Assembly: GCA_013398615.1 (NCBI GenBank)
Contig: VZSR01002395.1
Span: 4,518,844 to 4,582,843 of the forward strand
DNA: 64,000 nucleotides
Source of the DNA: Brachypodius melanocephalos
Lineage: Eukaryota; Chordata; Aves; Passeriformes; Pycnonotidae
Direction: 5' to 3'
A program made the position numbers and the translations under genes. Shown piece by piece: positions 46,479 through 57,055 of the stretch. The notes below the pieces were generated by a model. That model did not search any database. It had not been told where the DNA came from and saw only the letters and a list, made by a program, of their open reading frames with translations. Positions within the stretch are counted from its first letter, which is position 1; the number at the start of each line of letters is the position of its first letter.

Positions 46479-47730
46479 ATTATTGTTCCACCCATTTTCT
46501 TCTTCCCTTCGCATAAATTTTAGCCGAGGAGCACAACTTAAATCCCTAAAATACCAATGTGATTGAATCTCAGCAGACCAAGCTCCTGAAATGTTTTCAG
46601 CACTGCGATGCTGGAGTCCTGGAAACTTAGAATTTGGGTATGCAAATCATGGGTGTGCAATCATTTTGGATAGAATTTCACCTTGGACAAAGGAAACCGA
46701 GGGATCCAAAAGGTTCTCTCAGGTGCATTTGAAGAGAAGTCCGTGCATAATTTTAATGTAGAAAATTAATAAACTGGAGTCTCAGGCAAAAATCTGCATT
46801 TTTTTTAACTGCTAATTTTTATATGCTCTGAAGATTAAAATGGCTATAGTTCAGAGTAGTGTAATGACCACTCAATCAAGAGAGGTCACTGACTTTTAAG
46901 CCAACCTTGGGAATGAAGAAGAGACTATCGGAGTCTTGTTTTACATCTGCCTGGAAAATTAATGACGCATTAAAACTTAATGGCAGTGGAGTCCATCACC
47001 CCTCATAAATGGTCCATCTCCATGTGTCAGTGTGTACATTAAAACGATGGGTCTTGGAGTAAATGAGAGAGGCATCAAAAATTAACCCCATCCTCTGTGT
47101 AATTACGGTGGGGCGATGGTTGGAACGAGCGCTCCAGCTGCTGACAGTGATGGAGATGCTTCCCCACCACGGACCTCCAGCTGGGAATGAGCTCCACATG
47201 GAGGACCAAAGTCACCCCAAGAAGCTCTGCTGACATCAGCAGCAGCCAGACCCCATTAGGGTTTTATCAAACCTCATTAGAAGGTCGAATAAAAGAGCAA
47301 GAGTTGAGAAGCGGCAAAACCAAAAATATTTTCTCTTCTGTGATATTTATTCCACTTGTCAAGAGTTGGTAACACTCCCCCCCTTGAAGTGAGCAGCAGC
47401 AAACACAAGGGTTGATTATTGCTGAGGGCTTTCCTTTGAAATGCAAAATCTCTGCACAGACTGAGCACATCGTCTGTTACCCGAGGCAAGGGTGTCTCTC
47501 AGTGCAGTCAGCACAGATCCTCCCGAGCCCTTGGCTCTCCCTCATGGCCAGGGTTGGGAGAGACAGGGAGGAGCTCACCCTGCTTAGTTTAAAACATGAA
47601 AGAGAAACCCCTCCCCGAAAGTTTCCAGCAAACAGAACTGATCGGTAAACAAAGGTTCCTCTCTGGTGGGAGCCAGAATAACTGAAAATTATTAGTGCAG
47701 ACTGTCCAAGATGCTTGTAGGGAGGAAACA
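46479..47730. other. Unannotated unique sequence
   Basis: No repeat family or gene recognised. Confidence 0.5.
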
Positions 47731-48025
47731 AGGAATCACAGAATATCCTGAGTGAGAAGGAACCCACAGGATCACCCAGTCTGACCCCTGGCCCTGCACA
47801 GACACCCCAACAATCCCATTTTGGGATTGTTGTCCAAACCCTCCTGGAGCTCTGGCAGCCTTGGGGCCGTGCCCATTCCCTGGGGAGCCTGGGCAGTGCC
47901 CAGCACCCTCTGGGGAAAGAACCTTTCCCTGATCTCCAGCCTCACCCTGCCCTGGCACAGCTCCAGCCCTTCCCTGGGTGCTGGCCCTGGTCACCAGAGA
48001 GGAGACATCAATGTCTGCCCCTCCT
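47731..48025 (-). mobile_element. CR1 LINE, 295-bp well-preserved 3' fragment
   Basis: Plus-strand order: ggaatcacagaatatcctga, ctggccctgcacagacaccc, ccaaaccctcctggagctct, gccgtgcccattccctgggg, agtgcccagcaccctctggg, gatctccagcctcaccctgc and cagctccagcccttccctgg. It is the best-preserved minus-strand copy here, with a small duplication (cccattttgggattgttg) near 47815. The same subfamily is at 3.4 and 52.3 kb. Confidence 0.95.
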
Positions 48026-48906
48026 TGAGGAAACCATTGAATACAACTAAAATTCTTCCTGGAAAGCACCAGGAATGTGCCCAGAAGGATTAAAGAATTG
48101 TACACGTCCTCCCTCAGAAGAATGCAGACACAAACACAGCTCCACATCCTGTATGAAACATCCTGTGAAACATCCCAGCAGTAGAAACTGTGACACTTAC
48201 ATGGCAGATACTACTAAAAATTTCTTTCAAACCCTTCCAGAGCACCTTTTTGAAGTGAAATGCTTCGAAATAAGGGATTGTTTGATGTGAATTGTCTTTA
48301 AGAGGAGGAGAAAATCTTTCCCAGAGGACTTCCAATGACACCTCCTGACCTCCTGAAATGTATTTCAGACTGGCAGTCTCAATCTATGGCTCTAAACCCC
48401 TTTGCTGATGGGGGAAATGGGAAAGCAATAACCGACATCAGCTGAGATTCTGTTACTTCCTCAGCGTTATTGCCCATGGGCTTCTGGGTGTCAGGCACTC
48501 CTGCCTGGAACAATAAGGAAGAATCACTGGTGTGATTTAATTCATTAGAGAAGTTTTATGGTCCATCATCCAGCCTTTTCCTCTGCTTAAAATCATCCCT
48601 TTCTGACTGACTGCAGCAGCGAATCCACCGAGGAGAGACGCGGGGGATTTTATTTCCAGGGAGCGTCGCAGGAGACGGATCGAGCCTGGGGACAGTGATT
48701 CACTGCTCTCCACATCCCTCACCCCACTTCAGGGCAGCCCAGGCAGAAATTCCATTACAGCTAAATGGAAATCAATTAGGCTTTTCATAGGCTAACTGCG
48801 AGTCAATGGTTTTAAAGGATGGAAATCCAAAGTTCGCCGCGAGTTTCTTATTGCCGGGGAAATCGTTCAAAAGCAGCCCTGGATATTTAGGGAGTTAATA
48901 GTTTGA

Positions 48907-48907
<1 letters not shown>
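48026..48907. other. Unannotated; CNE-like block near 48600-48900
   Basis: The part 48740-48900 has CpGs and homeobox-like strings in moderately AT-rich unique DNA (aagttcgccgcgagtttctt; tggaaatcaattaggc). No transposon recognised. Confidence 0.45.

Positions 48908-48939
<32 letters not shown>
48908..48939. repeat. Poly(A), 32 bases
   Basis: An uninterrupted A run. Confidence 0.97.
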
Positions 48940-48941
<2 letters not shown>

Positions 48942-49091
48942 AAAACCTCGATACATTCAGTTAACAGTTGAGGGTAGAGAAGTCTCATTTGTTAGGTGAG
49001 TCAGAAATTTCAGAGATGAAATTATGGAGATAGCTCTTAAGTCATAACCGTTTTTGTCCCGCGTGTATATTCCGCTGCAAATCGTGGAGGA

Positions 49092-49264
49092 GTCGCAGAG
49101 CTGTAGGAGTTGAAAACTGCCTTTAAAATCGTCGAGTCCAACCATAAAACCAGCACCACCACCACGCTCATCACAAAACTACGTCCTCAAGGGCCAATCC
49201 ACGTGTTTTTTGAATGCTTCCAAGGATGGCAGCTCCAACACTTCTTTTTCCAATGCCTTACAAA
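49092..49264 (-). mobile_element. Older CR1 3' fragment
   Basis: ttaaaatcgtcgagtccaac, then an ACC-rich patch, ccacgtgttttttgaatgct, tccaaggatggcagctccaa and ttccaatgccttacaaacc follow the reverse-complement order of an older CR1 subfamily (the one with 'tttaagatcatcgagtccaacc'). Confidence 0.75.
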
Positions 49265-51190
49265 CCAAAGGAGCTGTAGGAGCCTTGCTGACTGAAAAGG
49301 AACCATTTATCAGCCTGCAAGTGACCTACACAGACATTTTTAGGGATTGCAGTTGGACATCTGGCATCTCCTTCCATTGCCCCCTTGTGTTTGTTCAGCT
49401 TTAGTAACTTTAGTAACTGATCCAGCTCCTCTTGAATTTTTATTGCCTTGTGTTGGCTTTGAAGAACAATTACCTGCTAAGTGTTGCTGGTTTTTTGCTT
49501 TAGCTCTGCAAATAAATGTGCTGGTGGCCGCTAAATGAAGTGCTAGGAGTAAAAACTATCAGAAATTATTGCTCTCTTTGCAAAACGAAGTCTGCTTCTA
49601 ATGCAAAGGATCTCTGGTACCCAAAATAAAAACCACTAGAGCTTAATCGTAGGAAATCTGTTTTGGTTAATATTGAATTATTGACCTCCTCACAGAAGTA
49701 CTGCTAGTTCAGGCAATTTCTGTACCAACAAGGAAGTTTAGCATTAAAAATAAACCCGACTGAAAATAGATTGACTATGGGATTTTGCACATTTGTGATT
49801 TCCAGGTACGAGCATAATCTTTACTGCAAAAGCCCAGAGGTGATCCCATAAATCATTGCCCAGCAGCCATTGCACTCATACCTGTAATGCCCTAAGAGTT
49901 CAAAATGAATGTAAATATGGGCTGCTGCCCAAAATGTGTGGGTTTTCCTCACACTCGTTCTCTGCTCCATTAGATTTCCAAGTTTCCTCCCACAGCTGGC
50001 AGGATGGATGGGAACCATTCATGGGAACAGGGATGAGCAGAAGAGAAATTTCCCATTGAGAATAACCCCCACACACGATTCAAGATGAATAAATCATGAA
50101 ATCAAAGCATAAATCCTATGTTAATATTACATATTCACATGTATATTGTGAATAATTTACTGTGACCAGCTCGGTTCTTCTGTATCCTTTCTCCAGGGAA
50201 AGTTATTGCGATGGGGAAAGGAATTCACCTGTTCCTTAATCCAGTTGTCTTTAACATGAATCTTTAAACTGTATTCAGAAAAGGCCAGATCTCAAATTTT
50301 AAATGTTTTATTTGAATTTTAAAGGCCAGGCTCTTTAACTATCAGACCAGGTTCCTTGTAAAACAGATGATTTTCATTCCTAATTGTTTTCTTTCCTGTA
50401 TCACCGCGGCTAATTCTTCCAGTAAGTTTTCCCTTATGTTTTCCTTACAATGCTGCTTTACATCATTTTCAGATCCTCATACAACCCCAGATGGGATTTA
50501 AGTCTAAATGGATATGTTATGTAGCTTTCAAAAGAGTAGGATTGCCTGCAAAATAAAATATTAAAAGGACACATTATGCAGTTTTACTTACAAATCCTGG
50601 CTGGATCTTAGTTATATGTTGTCTTCTTTTGGAATATTGAAATAGTGTTTTTAAGGAGAAGTACCACCCTCATTTTGGGGTTTTTGCTACTTTAAAAAGT
50701 CTCTACTTGCAAGTCTCAATGAAGCTGCCAATTTTCCATAGATTTTTTCCAACCATTAAGCTCAAGGCTATCAGAAATGTGGATATTGTTGTACCCCAAC
50801 ACTGGATCAATGTCACATTCTCCACGTGATTGTCCACCCCAAACCTAACAGGTTGAAAAGTGGTGTCAATGGAAATCCCACAGAATAAATTTCCAAAGCT
50901 CTCCAGAAACCAAGTTTTGGAGTAGCAAGACTGCTGTCCTCCCGTCCTTCAGAGTGCTATCAAAATGACAGCTCTGTGAATGGCACAACCATCGTTTTAA
51001 CTATTTCAGAATGACACTCCCTGAGCGCTGCTCCCATCACAAAGGCCTGGGGGTTAAGACAGGAGTATTCTAAACACAGGCCTGCTAAAGGAAAACTCAA
51101 TTTCGTACTGTCTTGGTTTCTTAACCTAAAGCAAGCTGTGTCTGGATCAAAACGTGTTCTAGGAGGGAAATAGAAGGAGAAGCTCAGTTA
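49265..51190. other. Unannotated unique sequence
   Basis: About 1.9 kb with no transposon, long microsatellite or domain-bearing frame recognised. Confidence 0.5.
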
Positions 51191-51261
51191 TTCCCTGCCC
51201 ATGACAGAAGGTAGACACCAGAGAACCAGGTCTCTTCCAGCTGAAACCCTTCTGTGATTCC
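51191..51261 (+). mobile_element. Degraded CR1 3'-end fragment
   Basis: ttccctgcccatgacagaag, ggtctcttccagctgaaacc and cttctgtgattcc keep the order and spacing of the CR1 terminus but with many changes. Confidence 0.6.
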
Positions 51262-51479
51262 ATAAAACACTGATTAAAAAACCCCTTACCTCCTACTGTG
51301 AAGGCATGAAAGGAGCAGAATCAGTGTGGAACTAGGACCACTTGAAGGGTTCAGGAGATATTCCCATGAGGTGGATCTTCTGGTTTGGAGAGCAGCCCAG
51401 GCCTGGGTTGTGTGAGCAGCCCGCGTTCAGAAGCGCGGATGTGCAGCCGTAACTGAGCCGACCTCTTTCTACTTCAACC
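51262..51479. other. Unannotated sequence
   Basis: GC-richer than average, with a CpG-bearing near-palindrome (cccgcgttcagaagcgcgg, about 51420-51439). Could belong to the relic that follows. Confidence 0.4.
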
Positions 51480-52000
51480 TTTAGCCTCGAGGAAAGGAAA
51501 AACCAAGAGGAATCAGAGGTGCCTCCCCAACATCTGCAAAGATGAGTGAGGCCTTTGTGCCTCTTTCAAGAGCCCAAAGCCGCAGTCCCTCTTCCTCTTC
51601 AAGGAAGGCATTCCTCAGATCTGACGGCACGGCCGCAAAGCTCGGGGCCGAGCTGAGCCTTTCTTCCTACCCCTGGCAACGATTAACCTTTTCCCTCAGA
51701 TCTCCCAAGGCAGGATGAAAGACCCCTAAAGATCAGAACTCCAGCAAGAGAGTGTGACCCACTCTATTAAGGGCTTTAAACGTTAAGACCAAGACCCTGG
51801 ACCCCATCAAAACGCCAACAAGCGGTTTGTGCGCAGCGGAACAGCGGGAAGGATCAGAAAAGCCCCCGCCCAAGCTTGGTAGGGATTGCCCTGCTCTGTC
51901 CTGCGTGAGCTGGAGGTAATTGCAGAGTCTTTTAGCGGCATAGAGCACATTTGAAGGAGTTTGACGGTGATCTGACAAAGAAACATAGTAATGTTATGTC
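51480..52000 (-). pseudogene. Relic of an ancient LINE reverse-transcriptase C-terminus
   Basis: On the minus strand, the frame 51978-51733 reads ...NVLYAA...LQLTQD...VLVLTFKALN.... This resembles, in order and spacing, the conserved segment after the RT catalytic core of L2/CR1-superfamily non-LTR elements (the LYAGLP, LQLVQNAAARL, HWLPV and FKALNGL blocks). Downstream on the same strand, in another frame, 51604-51627 encodes PSDLRNAF, resembling the family's 'LWNxLPxxLR' block. A frameshift and stops separate the two, so the gene is dead. The 81-codon open remnant has no flanking RT core (YADD box). The plus-strand text gggctttaaacgttaagacc is the same signal on the other strand. Clade assignment is inference; an exapted non-coding element derived from it is also possible. 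Confidence 0.55.
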
Positions 52001-52311
52001 AAAGGAGCAGGAGTGCTGCAGGCCAGAGGGGCTGGAAGGCTGGAAAAGAGACTGGGCTGAGTGGAGCTTCCTCTTGACCCTTTCATGGCCCAACAGCACC
52101 TCAAACCTTAGCTGCTAAACACAGCAGAGCTGCCTGTCCCCTCTGGGCATGGTCTCTCCAAATTCTCACCTTAATTCGGCTGTGGTTGGTTATAACCATA
52201 GTTCAGGCCCTTCACGACTCAAATAGGATGAGGAGAATCACGGAGAAAAAGTTTTAGGGGAAGGAAACCAGTGTTATCCTAAATAATCATTTATGGGGTG
52301 ACAGGTGGAAG
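52001..52311. other. Unannotated sequence between LINE pieces
   Basis: May include further eroded LINE sequence. Nothing firm. Confidence 0.4.
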
Positions 52312-52568
52312 ATGATGAGGGACAGGACCCAAGGAAATGGCTGAAGTTGTGTCAGAGAAAGTTTGGGCTGACTATTTGGGAAAGGTTCTTCCCCAGAGGG
52401 TGCTGGCACTGCCCAGGTTCCCCAGGGAATGGGCACAGCCCCAGAGCTCCAGGAGGGTTTGGACAATGCTCCCAGGGTGGGATTGTTGGGGGGTCTGTGC
52501 AGGGACACGGGCTGGCCTGGATGGTCCTGGTGGGTCCCCTCCACCTCAGGATACTCCATGGTTCTGTG
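52312..52568 (+). mobile_element. CR1 LINE, 257-bp well-preserved 3' fragment
   Basis: gatgagggacaggacccaag, gaaaggttcttccccagagg, ttccccagggaatgggcaca, gagctccaggagggtttgga, gggattgttggggggtctgt and cctccacctcaggatactcc, ending in ccatggttctgtg. Same subfamily as 47.7 kb, opposite orientation. Confidence 0.95.
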
Positions 52569-54633
52569 TGTAAGCAAGTCAATGTACATTAAAAGATCCA
52601 ATCACGGGGAAACAACCCTGCAACGATAACAAAACTATGACGAACAGCAAGGATACCACGAAATCGTGAATTACACACCTAATATAACCTGTTCATTACG
52701 ACTACCACATACTCAAGGCGATATAAACATCAGGTGAGTCCAAGCACCTCCAAAATCCGGTGATGTTTGCCACACGAATCCAGGTGTGGTCCAACTAAAT
52801 CACTTATGGAAATATCCAGGCTGCTGTCAAGCTATGAATTTTTCCTCCTGGAGATGTGATCACACCTGGGCAAGATGAGTCTCCTTGGAAGCTGTAGAAT
52901 TGAGTTTCCAGTGTTTAACACGTTGTCCCAGGGGAAATGCGTGCTTTGGGGCTGAGGCGTTTCTGTGTGACAAATACGATCCCGCCGAACATTATTCACA
53001 GCTTCGTCAACACTTTCTCCCCAGTGTTTGAAGAAGTTATTTAAGAACTCCAGGAGTTGAAAAGAGGGAAAAAAAAAAAAAAGTTTATTTGAAACATAAT
53101 GGATGTGTGGAGAAGAAAATCAAAAGTAGTGTAGATGACAGATATTTTTTTACAGCTATGGAATGAATAATGTTTTAATCCTTTGTGCAGGAGAACGGGC
53201 AAGGGAACAAAATAAATCTCTTAAAGGTCGCAGGTGGTGCTTTGTCTTCATAACAAAAAAAGTTGAGCCTCACAGTTTATAAAGAGACTCTTTTTTCTGT
53301 TGTTTTGGGTTTTTTGTTTGGTTGTTTTTTTGGGTTTTTTTCTGCTGCCTATAATCAGACCTACAGGCTTATTACTCTCCTTTAGTATTATTTAAGCAGG
53401 CCAGGAAACCATTTTCTTAGTCAGCTTTAAACATATTGAACTGTTTTGTGGCTGTTTTGTGGCTCCTGGCTTTGGAATAATGAAGTTTCCAGCAGCAGTA
53501 ATATCAATACCTTAGCAACGGTTTGTTTTGTTTGTCTGGAACAAAAGAAACCAACAAAAACAGAGGAAAAACCAGAATTTTATCTGTTTCTTCAAATATG
53601 AGCATTAAAGTAATCAGCTACAGGTGTTCTAATTAATGAAATAACGAGAAATTGATGAAGAAATGGCAGTGTCCAGGGCACCGGTTGTTTGAAAATTCTT
53701 GCCAATACTGCAGTGGTACCTGATTAAAGGGAAAACAAAAGCCTAGACAGAAAATACGGAAAAACCACCACTGGAAAATTTGTACAGTAAGTCAAAGTTT
53801 CTAAGTAAGGCCATAAATTTCCTTTTCTTTTCTGGTGGAGAGAACCACTGAAAAAGTATTTAGAAAGGAAATATGACATTATTACTATTATCAATATTAC
53901 TGTTATTAATATTATTATTATTAATAATAATAATAAATTCAGAATAAAGAAATAAACAGATTCATCAAGTATGTGAGAGCTGGCTTTTTCTCTGACTTAC
54001 TGGTAACATTCCAAAACTTCAAATATTGGAATTTATAAAACTTGTAAACCTAAAGTGGGATGAATTACATCTCAAATGCAATTTCAACTCGCTGAAAATT
54101 AGTATTAAGTCCCTGAATGCAAAAGAACATTATATATATGTGTGTATTAAAAGGGGAAAGATGTAAAATTTTAATTATACTCTGAGGAGCATTGTTTGCT
54201 TATAGCAGTTCTTCTTCTCCAACATCCTTGACGATCATAAATAATGAAAAATTAACAAATTTTCTGTTTTAACTTATATCTAGCTTATTTCAGCCCCATA
54301 AAAGCAGGGCTTTTTCTTTCTATTTTCCTTTTTTCCTCCTGCCTTTTACCACCTAGGTGCTTTGCTGTGTTACAAACCCAGCTTCATTTGTAGTAAAACA
54401 CCCACTTGACATTTGTAAGGCTCCTGCCACCGATTTCCTGGGAGCAAGGTGGATTTCCAAGCGCTTTTATCGTGAGAACACAAGCTGCAAAACCCCAATA
54501 ATTTTAGGAAGCTCCTTAAGTAACCAGTTTCAATTGCTATTAAACGCTTTAGATAAGGGTTTGTTTTACAGGGAAATTTGGAATGCGCTGCTGAATTCAA
54601 AGGTATCGACCTCAGCTAGAATTTCCAAATAAA
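52569..54633. other. Unannotated; includes an (ATT)n palindrome
   Basis: Mostly unique AT-rich DNA, with T/G-rich low-complexity DNA at 53288-53345 and an (ATT)n/(AAT)n patch at 53879-53938. No gene recognised. Confidence 0.5.
53879..53938. repeat. (ATT)n-(AAT)n microsatellite with 26-base palindrome
   Basis: ATT units switch to AAT units, making bases 53910-53935 a perfect palindrome (tattattattatt then its complement). Confidence 0.9.
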
Positions 54634-54743
54634 AGATATAGATAGATATAGATACAGATATAGATATAGATATAGATATAGATATAGATATAGATATAGA
54701 TATAGATATAGATATAGATATAGATAGATAGATAGATAGATAT
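54634..54743. repeat. (GATATA)n array with GATA tail
   Basis: About 80 bases of regular GATATA hexamers followed by (GATA)n tetramers. One cagata variant lies near the left end. The Tyr/Ile minus-strand frame is repeat translation. Confidence 0.97.
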
Positions 54744-56944
54744 GTTTACGTTCTGTTCCAAGGATTTTGAGAGCTCACCTTTCACCTCGTGCAAGTCTGA
54801 GGTCTGCACACTGGAAATTCAGGAGGGAGTTTCTCCAGAAGGTCCAGTTCCTGCAAATATTTGGTATCAGCAAATTGTCTGACAGCACATTTTACAATAA
54901 GAGATGGACTTCAGCCAGCATGGGAAGAGGAGGCAGATAATCAGAATTTTGGGGTATTTGCCCAAAAAACCCCTCCTTCACCATCAATGAGTTCCTTTAA
55001 ATCTTACCCCGAGTCTCCAACTGACAATATATTCTAAAGAAATAATATTTAAAACCCTTCTAAACAAATGAAAAAACACTGTTAGAGCATTTTCCCCATA
55101 AATGCACCCTCCTGTATGAGGAGGTGATTTCTGCTTTCTGGGACCTTTAATCCACCTGCTCTAGGTGCCAATTATCAAGCAGAAATCACAGCTATTATTC
55201 TTTTAATCTAATCAGCTACGGTCTAGTGTACTTCCAGATGTATCCTATTGACTAAAAAAGAAAACTCTAATAATTCACAGTTTCTCTGGGATCAGTTTGT
55301 CATAATTTGATTAATTCCCTCCTCATCTTCGTCTTGCTTTCTGATGTTATAAATCAGCCTAATCAAATTATTGTCACTTTCTCTGTACAGGCAGAAAGAA
55401 AAAAAAAAGACAGATTGTCTTTGCTGTCAGCAGTTGGCAGAAGTCTGAAATACAAAGTTTGTTAAAACTTATGAACAGGCAAAAAGTACAGACTCAAAAA
55501 AAAAAAAAAAAAGTAGATTCCTTCCAGAGCTCCATAGACAGGCTATATATTAATCATTCACACAATTTAATCTCCTTCTTATGCTCTGTCTTACTTAAAT
55601 GCAGGAGTTTCGAATCAAATTTATCATTGTAAATAACCAGAGCGGCTCAGTGGGGGGAAAAGGAGAGGAGATCTCTGCAACAGCAGTGATTCATGAGGGA
55701 AACTTTGATTTTTGCCTGATATGTCTTGTCTGAATGTCTTTTAAATTGCTCAGCCTGGAGGTTGTGTTTCTTTTTTTTTGTTTGTTATCATGGAACAGCC
55801 CAGAGGGCTGCAGTGGAGGGGATGTGGAATGCCAGCCTTCTTCCCCAAACCAAAGCCATTTCTCCTTGGGAAATGATTTTCTTTGGAAGTGCCTTTCCAC
55901 GTGCAGCTTTTTGCTAAGAATCACATCTTCCCTCATTTTATAACCTCAAGCTACTCTGGTGATTAATCTGGTTAATTTAAGTGTGGAGAACATGCTTAGG
56001 TCGAACTTTTGATTTTACTGACTTCTCTAAAAACTTTTCTGAAGAGCAAGTACAACTAATTAAGAATCTTCCTGCTGCCAATATTACATAATGAAACTAA
56101 ATCACAGAATTATGTAGTAACTGGGAATAATCTGATTCTGAGAACATCATGATTTATTTCCCCCAAAATGAGAGGAGTACTAGGAAATAAGGGAGAGAAA
56201 CCTCACCTGGAGCAGTTTTCTAACCAAAGACTCATTTCGAAAATGACAAAATAAGATTGGAACAGGTTGTACAAACGAGGAGGGAAATAATTCAGCTTTA
56301 TGTAAGTGTCATTATGTTTGGCTTAAAGCTCACGAAAAGCAAAAAAAAAAAAAAAAAAAAGAGGGGAATTGCAATAAAGTCTGTAATATCATTAAATGAA
56401 AATTCGGAGTGATGCAATGTTCCTGATGAGAGCTCAGGATCGATGCCTGGTGGGAAACTTTTTCATAGGATGAGAAGAAAATCTGTGTACAGAGGAATAA
56501 AACACTACAAACTTACACAAAATGTGTTGATTCACTTACAACAACATCTTTGCTTCTGTCCTTCCTCTGGCTGTGGTTTTTGCATCTGTAATTTACAGCT
56601 CTGGGCAGGCATTAAGAGAACTGTCACACCTGCCAAGCCACTAAAGTGTAAAACTTTTATTCTCCCATTAAAGCAGTGGAAGATGAGCCTGGACCAGACT
56701 GCCCAACACAAGTGCTCTAAAAAAAGGAAAAATCCAGGTAAATAGTGTTGATCCAACACAACTGCAGCATTTGGGGAATCTTCTGTTCTGCTTGGTGACA
56801 AAGGGACCAGAAGGGTGGATTTAATCTGGTTTTTGTGGTATCAGGTGAATTCACATCGTCAGTGCAGCAATGGGAAGCAAAAGGCTTCAGAATGATCAAC
56901 ACTGATATTTTACAAACAGCTCCTTGGCCCCTTGTCATCACCAG
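54744..56944. other. Unannotated unique sequence with short poly(A)
   Basis: A-runs lie at 55496-55512 and 56341-56360. Open frames up to 100 codons (56443-56745) have no domain. No transposon recognised. Confidence 0.5.
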
Positions 56945-57055
56945 ACATTATCCCAGGTTGCTCCAGTCTGGCTTTGGACATTTCCAGGGATCCAGGGGCA
57001 GCCACAGCTGCTCTGGGCACTCTGTGCCCACCCTCATAGGGAGGAATTACAGCAC
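56945..57055 (-). mobile_element. CR1 LINE fragment lacking its extreme 3' end
   Basis: ttatcccaggttgctccagt, ctggctttggacatttccag, ggatccaggggcagccacag, ctgctctgggcactctgtgc and ccaccctcatagggagg. Reverse-complement CR1 from about 70-180 bases inside the terminus. Confidence 0.87.
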
